From positions 1 through 54,896 of the forward strand of contig JACRGB010000016.1 in assembly GCA_016212505.1 (NCBI GenBank): 54,896 bases of DNA. The letters run 5' to 3'. Shown one piece after another: positions 33,480 through 42,639 of this stretch. Each line of letters opens with the position of its first letter. Positions within the stretch are counted from its first letter, which is position 1. This stretch comes from Microcaldota archaeon. GTDB lineage: Archaea; Micrarchaeota; Micrarchaeia; Anstonellales; Bilamarchaeaceae. The translations under genes and the position numbers were made by a program. The notes beneath the pieces were generated by a model, which saw only the letters and a list, made by a program, of their open reading frames with translations, made no database searches and was not told where the DNA came from.

Positions 33480-33562
33480 TTTAACAATCCCAAAACTCAT
33501 AACCCCAAAACTCAGCACCGAAAACTCAAAACTCGAAACCGACAACCCAAAACCAGCAAACT
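33480..33562. repeat. Long AAAACTC/GAAACC tract in a convergent spacer
   Basis: About 80 bases almost free of T on the plus strand, built from units such as CCCAAAACTCA, ACCGAAAACTC and AAAACTCGAAACC. It starts just after the his operon and ends at the stop codon of the giant minus-strand protease. On the protease strand it is GT/T-rich and could terminate transcription. Confidence 0.55.
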
Positions 33563-33564
33563 TC

Positions 33565-36500
33565 CTAACCCCAACCAACAGTATGCCCAATTGCTGCTTC
33601 TGGTTCTTTACACACCTGGCCCCATGGTTCTAATTGACCATCATCAAGGTCTGCGCAATTGCATTCCACAGTAACTTCAGGATAATTTGTTATTCCACTC
33701 ATCTCTTCTATTATTGTTATGTATGTATGCGGCAGAGTGCCTAAAAATGGGGCGTCTTCTGGAGTTTTATCCCCACTGAACCAATTACATGATTCGTATG
33801 CAGGATCACGGTACCCAAGGCCTTCCATATATGCATCGTACACTATCCCTTTCCGATAAATTTCGCCGCGGTTAAACCCTTCCTGGCTGTCAATATGTAA
33901 AATTTCAACATATTCATTCCCATGAACATAAAGGTCATATGCCCTCGGGAATCCTTCTTCATCCTGCGTAACTCCTACGCTGCAGGTAAATGGTATGTTA
34001 TTTGTTGCAAGCTCTTCCCAGGTTGCTTCGGTCATGTTTAACTTTTCCCATCGCTGTGTGCACAACTTAGTTCCACCTATCCTAAACCCTATTTTTTTGA
34101 TGGTGTCTATGCCATCTTTAATGGAAGGCAGGTCGGTATATGTCCCGCTTTGGTCTGTATCAACAATAATATCATAATCCCCGGTATTTTCTTCCTTCAG
34201 GTAGTTCCAGAGCTCTTTGTTTTCTATTTCCCCATTTTGGTTAGTTCGGACTTCCTTAGCACCACCGGCTTCATCGGTCAATATATCCCCGTTTTTCCAC
34301 TCGCCTTTGTGTTTTACTACATATATGCTAACCTTTTTGCTCGGAACAAAACCCTCGCCGTACGAATAAACAACCTCGGATATCCCAAGGCTCACAACGC
34401 TAAAGCGGTCTTTTATTTTTCCGCTATCATCGCTTGATTCTACTTCCTGGACCCTTGCGCTGATTGCAGCGTCTTTAGCAATGCTTTCTAAGGTTTTATC
34501 ATCAAGTTCCTCATTTACCTCGAGCCCTTTTGAGTTTTTATAATCCTTAAGCGCATTTTTTGTCTTCTGGTCGAACTTTTTATTTATTTCAAGCTCTGAT
34601 CTGGCAAATGTTTTGAGGAATATCTGCAGTTCCTCTGCAGCTTCAGCATCCCCAATTACGTTTCCTCCAGTTGCATTAAGGGCAAAGAGGCCTACCTGGT
34701 CTATTGTATCTGTGCTATTCTGGAATTTCCCATCTTCATTTTCATCAGCTACCAGATCATACTTCCCAGGCCCAAGAGATTTTGCCTTCCATAATTCCAT
34801 TTTTTCAAATGCGCCTGCCCCATCAACAGAAACGCTATCATACCCATTATCGGTTACATCCACAAGTGTTGCATTTTCCTCTAAGTTCTCAACATGCTTT
34901 ATCAGATATAGGCGTATTTTTTCCTTGCTAAAGAACCCAGCACCTTTGGCGTACATTTTTTCCCCTTTGTTAAAGACCCTTGCGCTCTGGCCGTCCTTGT
35001 TTGTTATTGCAACTGCCCTAACGCTAAAGCTGACCTTTACATCTTCCTCTATTTTTGAAAAGTCGCTTTTATCCAGGCTGCCATCTTCCTCCAGCTCCCT
35101 GCTTTTGAGGTAGTGATTAAGAGCGTCTTTAGTCTCCTTATCGAACTGGCTATTTACAGTTGCCTTAAACCCATAAGCATTTAGGAATTCCTGCAATTGC
35201 CGAACTGCTGGGCCGCTGTCACCTGCTTTAACCCCATTTCCCTTACCAACCCATTCTTTGAGTTCGTTTATCCTAACCAAATCAGTTTCATCATCACTCT
35301 CTTCGATCTTTTTGCTGAAATCGCTATAAATATTGAGGAAATATTTTCCGGTTTTGGAATCCTTATCCCCTGCATAGAGGTAGTTTGCCGGGCTGCTCTC
35401 CATTCCCGTAATAAAGCCACCGCTTTTGTTTGTGCTCAGAATTTTTCTGTATATTGCATTATTGTAATTTCCTTTTTGTTCATTTGTAATATAAGCGTAA
35501 ACCGTGCTATCATTTTCGAACCCCCCTCCAAAAGCGTAAACTGCCTTATCAGAGGAGGTGAATATTTTTTTGCTATTTTCCTTGCTATCTGTTGCGGCAA
35601 CTCCATTTACCCTAAACCCGCTTTTATTTGAATAATCAATTATCTCTGTTTGATTATCATATATCCCATCACCGTTCCTATCAATTACGATATTATAATG
35701 CCCATCCCCGTTTTTGTAATAAATCCAGTTCGATGGCGAGGCCCAGATTTTCCCGCTTAATTTGGCAGTAATATTGCCCCCTTGCGGAATTGTTATTTTT
35801 TCAACATTTCCAGTTACATCATCGAGCTTTGCATTATTGGGAAATTCGCCTTCCTGGTGCTTTATTATGTACAACCAGAGGTCCTCATTGTTCTTGAAGC
35901 CATTTCCTTTTGCATAAACATCTTCGCTTTTGCTAACTGTAGCTTCGTATGCGGTTTTGTATTCATCATCTGCATTTGCAGGATCAATTCCGACTGTTTG
36001 TGAGTATACTACTGCAAATTGGGCGGATGTGGTTGGGGCAATGGTTGCGGCCCGTATGGTCAAATTATAAAAGCCGTCTTCTGGTTTTTTTATGATCAGC
36101 TTTTCGACATTGTTTATGCTGTCTTTTGGTCCGTTTGGCCTGCTTTGCCCATTTAAGAAACTTGGTGCGCCGGCCCTGAAAATTTTGCCTGATGGGGAAA
36201 CCAGTTCAAGGTCCAGATCGTTAATAATTGCGCTCGCACCTATTGCGCCCGGTGGGTCATAATATGCAAGAGTTATTGTTATGGGTTTTGAGGATGAAAA
36301 ACGGATGTTGTTTATTTTGTACTCCTGGCCGTTTGCAGTGAATTTGTTAGCGTCTGCAAAATTTACGAGGTTGGTGTTGTTCTGCGGCGCGAGTGAATTT
36401 GTTATGTTAACCCTTCCCCATCCTTCTCGGTTGCCTGGAATCGGCCCGGTATTTCTTGAATCGTCCATGTCAATTGCGCCGTTTATGATGAATGCCTTTA

Positions 36501-38181
36501 TGAGCGCGCCGCTTGGGTTTGGTGTGGCTTTTACCAGTCCAAGATATTGCCTTATAAGAGCGGCTATGCCTGCCACATGCGGTGTTGCCATAGAGGCTCC
36601 TGTGCAGAAAACATAGTTCGGATTTCTGGCGTCCTGGCCGCTATCCGGAGGATTGCACCATCCTGCAGGTGCGAGGCTGGATTGCAGAGAATCTATTGCA
36701 GTCCCTGGTGCAAGGACATCGGGCTTAATCCTGCCATCACTGCTTGGCCCGATACCTGTGAATCCTGACCAGTCGTTTATATTATCGCAGCGGTTTCCGC
36801 AACCTGGTGCAGGATAGCCTGGCGGGTTGCGGTTTTCAGAGGCACCGACAGTTAAGATATTTTTTGCAACATCCGGTGTTCCCAATCCGATTACTGGCCC
36901 CCGGTTTGTTGATGCAAAAAGGACAAGTGAATCAGGGTTAAGGTAGGTGAAATTATCCGCATCAACCTCATTTTGGTCATAGTTAAGCCCATCATCCCAA
37001 CCCCAGCTATTGCTGAATACCCTTGCCCCTAACCTGTATTCCGAACTGAGGATCTGGCTTACTGATCCGCCTGCATTTGCTGGCCTAAATACTATTGTGG
37101 CTTTTGGGGCAGCCCCCCTTATCCCAAGTGCTCCTGAGAGCGAGCCATTGCCAGCAGCTATTCCGACTACGTGCGTGCCATGGCCATTAGCATCCTGATA
37201 ATTTGGAGAAACATTAATTACCCGGCCTTTTATATCAATTTTTAGTGTGGACTCGTTTCCGCTGTCTAAGCCGGTATCCCGTATCCCGATTATTTCCCCA
37301 CTACCGGTTAATCCCATGAAAGGGGGCCCGTTCGGTGCACTTCGCACCCCGGTTATCGCTGGCGCAGTATCCATCCGAAGTGTCTCGGGAACGAAAATCT
37401 TTATGTCCGCTACTTCATCCATTTTCGCTATTTCCACTATTTTTGTCCCGCTTATTGTGACATTCAGCCCGCTTCCATAATGCGGATCACCTTTTTCATA
37501 GAGCCGCGAAACTTTTCCGCCAAGCGCTTCGATTTCGATTTCCACTTTTTCAATGTTGCCAAAAACCCGTACCTCTATCGCGATTTTTTCATTTGGGTCA
37601 CTTGGGTTTCCCTTTGTGAACCTCTCATATAGTTTGGGATCAAGCTTGTATGCCGGCTGATAAATATCAACATATCTTACTCCCTCTATAGATTCGAGCT
37701 CGCTTTTGGTTTTTTTTGCATAAATTAGCAAGGCATCATCCGGTACAAACCCTATTATCTGGGCCCCGAATTTTGTTAGCGCGTTAGCTACTATTTCGCC
37801 TTTTCCGCTACTATATTGCAAGATATAATAACCGCTTTCTTTTGCAGTAATAAGTTCGGGTGCTATTTGTATTTTTTGTTGTTCACTAACCGGATCATAC
37901 ACAAAATTCCTTATAAAAAGATTAACATCACACAGATCGCCCTTGCTATCCTGGTCTTTGTCCCCCTGCCCGGGGTTGTAAATAGTTGGGCAGTTATCCA
38001 AATCGTCCGCTACCCCATCATTATCCAGATCCTTTATCGGCGAAGTAGTCAGGTTTGTAATGTTTTTTTGCGTTTCATTATCATTCTTTTGCCCTGTTTT
38101 ATCAGGATTGCCAAAGAACACACAGCCGAAAATAAATAGCGAAAAGATTACCATAGCCACAATTAGTTTGCCCGATGCCAT
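33565..38181 (-). CDS. Giant secreted, lipid-anchored subtilisin-like protease (about 1538 aa)
   Basis: The start at 38181 gives MASGKLIVAMVIFSLFIFGC, a signal peptide with lipobox; the longer frame to 38289 runs into palindromes. In order: a thrombospondin type 3-like Ca loop (DLDNDGVADDLDNCP), a pro-domain-like region, and an S8 subtilase with Asp (IGIRDTGLD, ~301), His (NGHGTHV, ~336) and Ser (GASMATPH, ~530). Then come a P/C-terminal beta domain, repeated Ig-like units (FRVNGVAATDS; KAVYAFGGGF), two peptidoglycan-binding-like helical modules (SGPAVRQLQEFLNAYGF; QTKNALKDYKNSKGLE), and a Cys-containing tail. Probably a surface protease. Confidence 0.9.
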   Translation of the reverse strand: MASGKLIVAMVIFSLFIFGCVFFGNPDKTGQKNDNETQKNITNLTTSPIKDLDNDGVADDLDNCPTIYNPGQGDKDQDSKGDLCDVNLFIRNFVYDPVSEQQKIQIAPELITAKESGYYILQYSSGKGEIVANALTKFGAQIIGFVPDDALLIYAKKTKSELESIEGVRYVDIYQPAYKLDPKLYERFTKGNPSDPNEKIAIEVRVFGNIEKVEIEIEALGGKVSRLYEKGDPHYGSGLNVTISGTKIVEIAKMDEVADIKIFVPETLRMDTAPAITGVRSAPNGPPFMGLTGSGEIIGIRDTGLDSGNESTLKIDIKGRVINVSPNYQDANGHGTHVVGIAAGNGSLSGALGIRGAAPKATIVFRPANAGGSVSQILSSEYRLGARVFSNSWGWDDGLNYDQNEVDADNFTYLNPDSLVLFASTNRGPVIGLGTPDVAKNILTVGASENRNPPGYPAPGCGNRCDNINDWSGFTGIGPSSDGRIKPDVLAPGTAIDSLQSSLAPAGWCNPPDSGQDARNPNYVFCTGASMATPHVAGIAALIRQYLGLVKATPNPSGALIKAFIINGAIDMDDSRNTGPIPGNREGWGRVNITNSLAPQNNTNLVNFADANKFTANGQEYKINNIRFSSSKPITITLAYYDPPGAIGASAIINDLDLELVSPSGKIFRAGAPSFLNGQSRPNGPKDSINNVEKLIIKKPEDGFYNLTIRAATIAPTTSAQFAVVYSQTVGIDPANADDEYKTAYEATVSKSEDVYAKGNGFKNNEDLWLYIIKHQEGEFPNNAKLDDVTGNVEKITIPQGGNITAKLSGKIWASPSNWIYYKNGDGHYNIVIDRNGDGIYDNQTEIIDYSNKSGFRVNGVAATDSKENSKKIFTSSDKAVYAFGGGFENDSTVYAYITNEQKGNYNNAIYRKILSTNKSGGFITGMESSPANYLYAGDKDSKTGKYFLNIYSDFSKKIEESDDETDLVRINELKEWVGKGNGVKAGDSGPAVRQLQEFLNAYGFKATVNSQFDKETKDALNHYLKSRELEEDGSLDKSDFSKIEEDVKVSFSVRAVAITNKDGQSARVFNKGEKMYAKGAGFFSKEKIRLYLIKHVENLEENATLVDVTDNGYDSVSVDGAGAFEKMELWKAKSLGPGKYDLVADENEDGKFQNSTDTIDQVGLFALNATGGNVIGDAEAAEELQIFLKTFARSELEINKKFDQKTKNALKDYKNSKGLEVNEELDDKTLESIAKDAAISARVQEVESSDDSGKIKDRFSVVSLGISEVVYSYGEGFVPSKKVSIYVVKHKGEWKNGDILTDEAGGAKEVRTNQNGEIENKELWNYLKEENTGDYDIIVDTDQSGTYTDLPSIKDGIDTIKKIGFRIGGTKLCTQRWEKLNMTEATWEELATNNIPFTCSVGVTQDEEGFPRAYDLYVHGNEYVEILHIDSQEGFNRGEIYRKGIVYDAYMEGLGYRDPAYESCNWFSGDKTPEDAPFLGTLPHTYITIIEEMSGITNYPEVTVECNCADLDDGQLEPWGQVCKEPEAAIGHTVGWG

Positions 38182-38260
38182 TGGGAATGAGAATAGTTTA
38201 AACTTTATAATGGTTAACGATTCAATTTTGGCAAATTGTTGGCTCTGTAGAATTGCTTCA

Positions 38261-38394
38261 AGCAGTGGCACATCGGGCTGCGCCGCCAATAGCGGCGACT
38301 GCCCCGGGGCAGCCGGTCGCCTTCGAAGGCGACCAATTGCGTTTCGAAGCGCAATTGCCGCAGCGCGCAGCCCTTTATTGAAGGTGCCGCTGCT
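38261..38394. repeat. GC-rich nested multi-hairpin element upstream of the subtilase
   Basis: Stem I AGCAGTGGCAC (38261-38271) / GTGCCGCTGCT (38384-38394). Stem II GGGCTG (38275-38280) / CAGCCC (38368-38373). Enclosed hairpins: CGCCGC/GCGGCG (38281-38297), CTGCCCC/GGGGCAG (38299-38312), the palindrome GGTCGCCTTC/GAAGGCGACC (38315-38334) and CAATTGCG/CGCAATTG (38334-38357). It is markedly more GC-rich than its flanks and resembles a multibranch RNA or a cruciform-forming mobile element. Confidence 0.75.
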
Positions 38395-38556
38395 ACAAAA
38401 GGTTTCTAAAGAGCCAGATTTTTGGGAAATTTTGATGCAATATATCGATCCAAGAAAAAAACTTGGATCTTATATCCTGAACCAACTGAGATGGATCTCC
38501 AAATGAAGAATCGGAGAAACTTACTCGGTTCAGTATATCGGCACAAGGCCTTCTGG

Positions 38557-39384
38557 CTACTTGGGACCTTTTAATTTTTTCATCCTTAATTTTAATGCAG
38601 CCTTTACTTTCTCAATTTTTTCCCGCTCATTCACTTTGCTTTTATTTCCAGAAACAGATGCTATTGCAACAGAAACACTTTCAGGTTTTCCATTGAGTAC
38701 CTTGAGCCCATCCTTATCAATTTCAACTGGATATGCCTTATGCGAATGCAAGACCCCCTTCATTTTCAAAATTTCTATGAACCGCTTCCTCTCCATTGCC
38801 TTATCATCATAGCGATAGAAAATGTTGATCCAGCCATCAGTGAAACTTTCCATCCCGTATTCTGTGTTGGGAAGTTTTCCTGTTTCTGCCTCTTTGATAT
38901 CTTCAGAAACAATGATCGTTGTTACTCCCCATTTCCTTATGTTGTCGATTAATTTTAGGAATCCTTTTTTGCGCTCATCATCATTTCCAAAATGAAGCGC
39001 AATCGGCATAAGAGAATCGATAACCACCCTTTTTGCACTTGTGTTATTTATCAGTTCCTGGATCGCGCTGTACTGGTTTAATATTTGGTCGACTTCATAA
39101 AGCGGGTAATCCAAAATCATGAATTTCCTTTCCCGCTCCGCCTTTGTTATGTCCCAGGAATAGCCGCTCATATGGAAAAGAAAATCGCCCTTGCTCTCTT
39201 CAATGGATATGTAAAGGCCAGGTTCGCCATACTCAACTGCGCCATTATAGATGAATTGTGCTGCCAAAGAACTTTTTCCTGTCCCTGTGGGGCCGCAAAC
39301 TGTTATTATCGAGCCCTGGAGTATCCCTCCCCCAAGTATTTCATCAAGGCCTTTTATGCCGGTTTTTATGAATTTCCTTTCCAT
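38557..39384 (-). CDS. KaiC-like RecA-superfamily ATPase
   Basis: 275 residues. FIKTGIKGLDEILGGGILQGS leads into Walker A GPTGTGKSSLAAQF (near residues 31-38). GLYISIEESKGDF supplies the catalytic Glu pair, and RVVIDSLMPI is Walker B. Single-domain KaiC homologues are abundant in archaea and act in signalling with unknown targets, not as clocks. The Lys-rich C-terminus is an extension. Its start overlaps the end of the upstream 167-residue gene by 1 base, indicating a functional pair. Confidence 0.9.
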   Translation of the reverse strand: MERKFIKTGIKGLDEILGGGILQGSIITVCGPTGTGKSSLAAQFIYNGAVEYGEPGLYISIEESKGDFLFHMSGYSWDITKAERERKFMILDYPLYEVDQILNQYSAIQELINNTSAKRVVIDSLMPIALHFGNDDERKKGFLKLIDNIRKWGVTTIIVSEDIKEAETGKLPNTEYGMESFTDGWINIFYRYDDKAMERKRFIEILKMKGVLHSHKAYPVEIDKDGLKVLNGKPESVSVAIASVSGNKSKVNEREKIEKVKAALKLRMKKLKGPK

Positions 39385-39887
39385 TATTTTTCGCCTTTTT
39401 CATTTTTTTTCTCAAGAAGCCGTTTTCCCATTTCCGCCCTTTTTGCAAGGGTTTCATGTATCCCTGCCATGTGCTCTGGCTTTGCAAGGTTTGTCAGTAT
39501 GAACCTTTTATACTCTGCGCTTGCTGAGGAGATTGTCCCGAGCAGGGTATGTGCATCATCCAAAGTCAGCCTTATTTCATCCGGTCTCAGTATTTCTACT
39601 GAAAACGGGCTATGGGCCATGCATATTCCTGCAAGTGTTGCAAAGTCTTTTGCGAGTATTTTCAGTTCTATTGCGCTCGACCAGTTTTTGCCCTCTCCAT
39701 TATTCATAGGCTCTTCTATCTCGCCTAATGCAAATACTACGCCTGGTTTGTGGATGGTCTCGTTAATAAACCCGGTTCCTAAATCCTGGACCGCTTCTTT
39801 AGTTGCAGCATGCACATCAAAATACAGCATGGCCAGGATTCCACCTTCCTTAACGGTCTCCCGCGTGAGCTTTTCATAGTCAGTCAT
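39384..39887 (-). CDS. Conserved-looking hypothetical protein paired with the KaiC-like ATPase (167 aa)
   Basis: The N-terminal half suggests a small alpha/beta domain (GGILAMLYFDVHAATKEAVQD, PGVVFALGEIEEPM). The C-terminal half is helical and ends in a Lys/Glu-rich tail. No catalytic motif is clear. Tight coupling with the KaiC-like gene (stop and start overlap by one base) suggests it is its input or partner protein. It is divergent from nop5 with about 65 bases between starts. Confidence 0.65.
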   Translation of the reverse strand: MTDYEKLTRETVKEGGILAMLYFDVHAATKEAVQDLGTGFINETIHKPGVVFALGEIEEPMNNGEGKNWSSAIELKILAKDFATLAGICMAHSPFSVEILRPDEIRLTLDDAHTLLGTISSASAEYKRFILTNLAKPEHMAGIHETLAKRAEMGKRLLEKKNEKGEK

Positions 39888-39909
39888 TATTTTCTAATTC
39901 TCATAAGAC

Positions 39910-39918
39910 TTTAAAATA
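39910..39918 (+). promoter_or_regulatory. TATA box for nop5
   Basis: TTTAAAATA about 35 bases before ATG 39953 allows a leader of roughly 10 bases. Confidence 0.5.
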
Positions 39919-39952
39919 CCAATCGCACAAGCCTTTATCAGGTGCCAATTTT

Positions 39953-41041
39953 ATGCAACATGATCAACATAGAAGAGATAATAGAAATAAATCAAATAAC
40001 CCAAGCAATCCAAATAACCCAAACAAGCGGACTGATAATTCCGGAGGGCGCGAGCGAACCGATCGCGGTGGTTTTAGGGGCGGCGATAGGGGCGAAAGAC
40101 GTCCTCATGGGCAGAGAAACGACCGGGATGATCATGGCGGCAGGGGAGATTTCCGAGACAACCGTGATAATCGCGGTGGTTTTGGCTCTGATAAGCGCGC
40201 ACGCTTTATGAAGCGGTCAAAAGAAAGCGTGATGGAAGCCCTCAGAAGCCGTGATATGCTACTTCGTGGAGTTACAAAAACAATGGAAGATTTAGATCAC
40301 ACAATAAATTTACTTGGAGAACGTCTCGAAGACTGGTATGGGATCTATTTCCCGGAACTCCGGACTGAAGAGCGGCTCAAGTATGCTGATGCAGTTCTGA
40401 TAATTGACCGGGAAAACCTCGATGTTAAGGAAATTGCCTCAGTACTCGGGCAAAAGAAAGCTGAAGAGATTGCCCAAAAATCAGAGAGCAGCCTTGGTGC
40501 CAAAATTTCCCCAAAAGATCTCGCACAGTGCCACGCCCTTGCAAGGTCGATGAAGTCCTTAGGCAAGTTGCGTGATGAGTACGATGTTTACCAAAAATCA
40601 CTGGCAGAAGAGCTTTGCCCGAATCTTTCCGAAGTTGGCGGAGCAGATGTTGCAGCAAAATTAGTGTCACGTGTCGGGTCTGTCAAGCGCCTTGCATTGC
40701 TTCCTGCTAGTGCAGTCCAGGTTATTGGGGCTGAAAAAGCATTATTCAAGCACTTAAAGAACAGGCGGATCGCACCTCCAAAGCACGGGATTATTTTCCA
40801 GCATCCGAAGATTTCTGCTTCACCAAAAGCAGTTCGGGGAAAAATCGCAAGAGCGCTAGCAAACAAATTATGCACTGCTGCAAAAGCTGATGCATTTACC
40901 CATAATCCTATCGGCGTTCAACTCCGAAAGGATTTCGAAGACAGATTTTCTCAGATAATGAAAGAATACAATGCTGCAAAAGCAAAGAATCCAAAACCAG
41001 ATCCTGACGAGCAGGATTTTCCGGAACAAAAACTGGATTGA
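39953..41041 (+). CDS. nop5: Nop5/Nop58-family box C/D RNP protein with an RGG-rich N-terminus
   Basis: 362 residues. Residues 1-85 are Asn-rich then Arg/Gly/Asp-rich (RGGFRGGDRGERR), not the usual fibrillarin-binding domain. A coiled-coil region (TKTMEDLDHTINLLGERL) and the Nop domain follow, with GGADVAAKLVSRVGSVKRLALLP, SAVQVIGAEKALF and APPKHGIIFQHP (near residues 240-300), which bind L7Ae and guide RNA. It is the scaffold of rRNA/tRNA 2'-O-methylation RNPs. The fibrillarin gene, commonly adjacent, is not here. The loss of the N-terminal domain is unusual. Confidence 0.9.
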   Translation: MQHDQHRRDNRNKSNNPSNPNNPNKRTDNSGGRERTDRGGFRGGDRGERRPHGQRNDRDDHGGRGDFRDNRDNRGGFGSDKRARFMKRSKESVMEALRSRDMLLRGVTKTMEDLDHTINLLGERLEDWYGIYFPELRTEERLKYADAVLIIDRENLDVKEIASVLGQKKAEEIAQKSESSLGAKISPKDLAQCHALARSMKSLGKLRDEYDVYQKSLAEELCPNLSEVGGADVAAKLVSRVGSVKRLALLPASAVQVIGAEKALFKHLKNRRIAPPKHGIIFQHPKISASPKAVRGKIARALANKLCTAAKADAFTHNPIGVQLRKDFEDRFSQIMKEYNAAKAKNPKPDPDEQDFPEQKLD

Positions 41042-41086
41042 ATTTCATAATCATATCCTAAGAAAGGAGAAGGAGAGGGAAAATTT

Positions 41087-42010
41087 ATGGGCGCGTTAGA
41101 GAGGCTTCACTTTAGGGAACGGCCGCCAATTAACGGGAGCGGTCCGCGATCACGATTTCCAAGAAATATAACTGCAATTGGTTTAGATTGCGATGGAACT
41201 TGTACTGATGGAGAAAGAGAAGGAGTTCATTATACCCGCTTTTTCAAAGAAAAATTAAGTACTCGTTTGGGAAGTCCTGGAGACTTTGAAGAAAGGTGGG
41301 CGCGCTATCAAGCCATGGTGGAAGTAGATCTTTCTAACTATGGCTGGGTAATTAACGGCAAACTGGTGGTGCCAGCGCATACTGATGCGATGATGCTTTG
41401 CAAGGTAATAGCAAATTTTCTGCTAACTGATTCTGGTATGGAAGAAAGCCAAAGGGACAAAGAAATGTATGCGATTTTTAAGCAAGCTTACGATCAAACA
41501 ATTCCATTAACTCTATTTCGTCCGGGGTTAAATGAATTACTGTATTCACTTAGGCTCAGTACCGAGCTGTTGTTTGTTTTAACTAATTCCCAACCTGATG
41601 CTGTGGGCAGGAAATTCCAAATATTTGATGCAATGAACAGTACTGACCACTCAAGAGCAATTCCGATTCATGGCAATGCAAAGAAATTTGATGTTGAAAC
41701 CCCCTGGGATCCGAGCTGGCCGCAAATTCCGGAACTGGTAACTATTCCGACTTCGAAAAAGGACATAGAACTTTATGTACGGCGTGCAGTCCAATATGCA
41801 AAATTAAAAGCAATTACTTCTGGTTTCCCTTCTGAAAATGTTGCTTTTGTAGGCGATTCATTGCATCTTGATGGCGCGGTGGTATTGCAAACCGGCATGG
41901 CATTTATTTTTATGCCAAATCCAAGAACTCCAAAAGAAGAAGTTGCATATGTGTTAAATCATCCAAATGGATATGTTTTGGAAGGGTTTGAACTGAAAGA
42001 AGCCGCGTGA
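41087..42010 (+). CDS. HAD-superfamily hydrolase (307 aa)
   Basis: A GGAGAAGGAGAGG ribosome-binding stretch precedes ATG 41087. AIGLDCDGTCTDGE near residue 33 is HAD motif I (DxDGT), FVLTNSQPDA near 160 is motif II, a Lys lies in the KKD region, and VAFVGDSLHLDGAV near 265 is motif IV. The cap is a helical insert of about 100 residues. The substrate is unknown. It overlaps the phosphoesterase gene by one base (TGATG), and a GNAT gene follows, forming a three-gene operon. Confidence 0.82.
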   Translation: MGALERLHFRERPPINGSGPRSRFPRNITAIGLDCDGTCTDGEREGVHYTRFFKEKLSTRLGSPGDFEERWARYQAMVEVDLSNYGWVINGKLVVPAHTDAMMLCKVIANFLLTDSGMEESQRDKEMYAIFKQAYDQTIPLTLFRPGLNELLYSLRLSTELLFVLTNSQPDAVGRKFQIFDAMNSTDHSRAIPIHGNAKKFDVETPWDPSWPQIPELVTIPTSKKDIELYVRRAVQYAKLKAITSGFPSENVAFVGDSLHLDGAVVLQTGMAFIFMPNPRTPKEEVAYVLNHPNGYVLEGFELKEAA

Positions 42011-42639
42011 TGGAAATGAAAATTCTTGCATTTTCCGATATCCATGATGAAGAAATTGCTTTGGAGTCACTAATCAGACTGGCACCAAATTACGATTATG
42101 TTTTTGCTTGTGGTGATATAACCCACAGCACACTTTTTCTTGAAGAATTATTAACAAAAATACCCAACTGTTTTGTTATTCCTGGAAACTGGGACAATCA
42201 AGCAGTTAACAATAACATGCTCAAACAAAAACAATGCGCTCATGAAAAAAGAGTTGAACTTAGCTCTGGCCTGAATGTTATTGGGTTTGGTTATAGTTCC
42301 CCAACCCCCTATGGAACTTATGGTGAATTAAGCGAAGAGGAAATTTACCAAAGAATGTCCAAGCTTCATATTGATTCCAATACTCTCCTCATGTTACATT
42401 GCCCGCCATTTGGACATTTTGATAAGAAGGGTGAAAAACATTTTGGCAGCCATTCAATTTTGAAAATTATCGAAGAGAAAAAACCGTTTTGCGCTTTCTT
42501 TGGACACGTGCATGAATTAGTTGGAACAAAAAAATTAAATGATACAACGCTTATTAAACTCCCCCCTTCAAATGAAATGCGTGCATGTTCGCTGGAAATT
42601 TCTGGCAGAACAATAAGGACGGAGGTTGTGAATTTATGA
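42010..42639 (+). CDS. Calcineurin-like metallophosphoesterase
   Basis: About 209 residues. KILAFSDIHDEE (D-x-H), YVFACGDITHST (GD), VIPGNWDNQA (a GN-x-D variant), LMLHCPPFGHFD and AFFGHVHELVG (GH-x-H) are the ordered metal-binding motifs of the family. ATG 42010 overlaps the previous stop; ATG 42016 is an alternative. Such proteins are nucleotide or cyclic-nucleotide phosphodiesterases or phosphatases. Its stop overlaps the GNAT start (ATGA). Confidence 0.9.
   Translation: MEMKILAFSDIHDEEIALESLIRLAPNYDYVFACGDITHSTLFLEELLTKIPNCFVIPGNWDNQAVNNNMLKQKQCAHEKRVELSSGLNVIGFGYSSPTPYGTYGELSEEEIYQRMSKLHIDSNTLLMLHCPPFGHFDKKGEKHFGSHSILKIIEEKKPFCAFFGHVHELVGTKKLNDTTLIKLPPSNEMRACSLEISGRTIRTEVVNL

Noticed and set aside
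38181-38289. N-terminal extension of the giant protease to 38289
   Set aside because: It reads through the palindromic element, whereas the start at 38181 begins a clean lipoprotein signal peptide.
38557-39384. Circadian clock KaiC
   Set aside because: Single ATPase domain and no KaiA/KaiB; archaeal homologues of this type are not clock proteins.
39942-40211. Hydrophobic open frame overlapping nop5
   Set aside because: It is the shifted reading of the Asn/Arg/Gly-rich nop5 N-terminus; nop5 has the correct promoter spacing and continues into the Nop domain.
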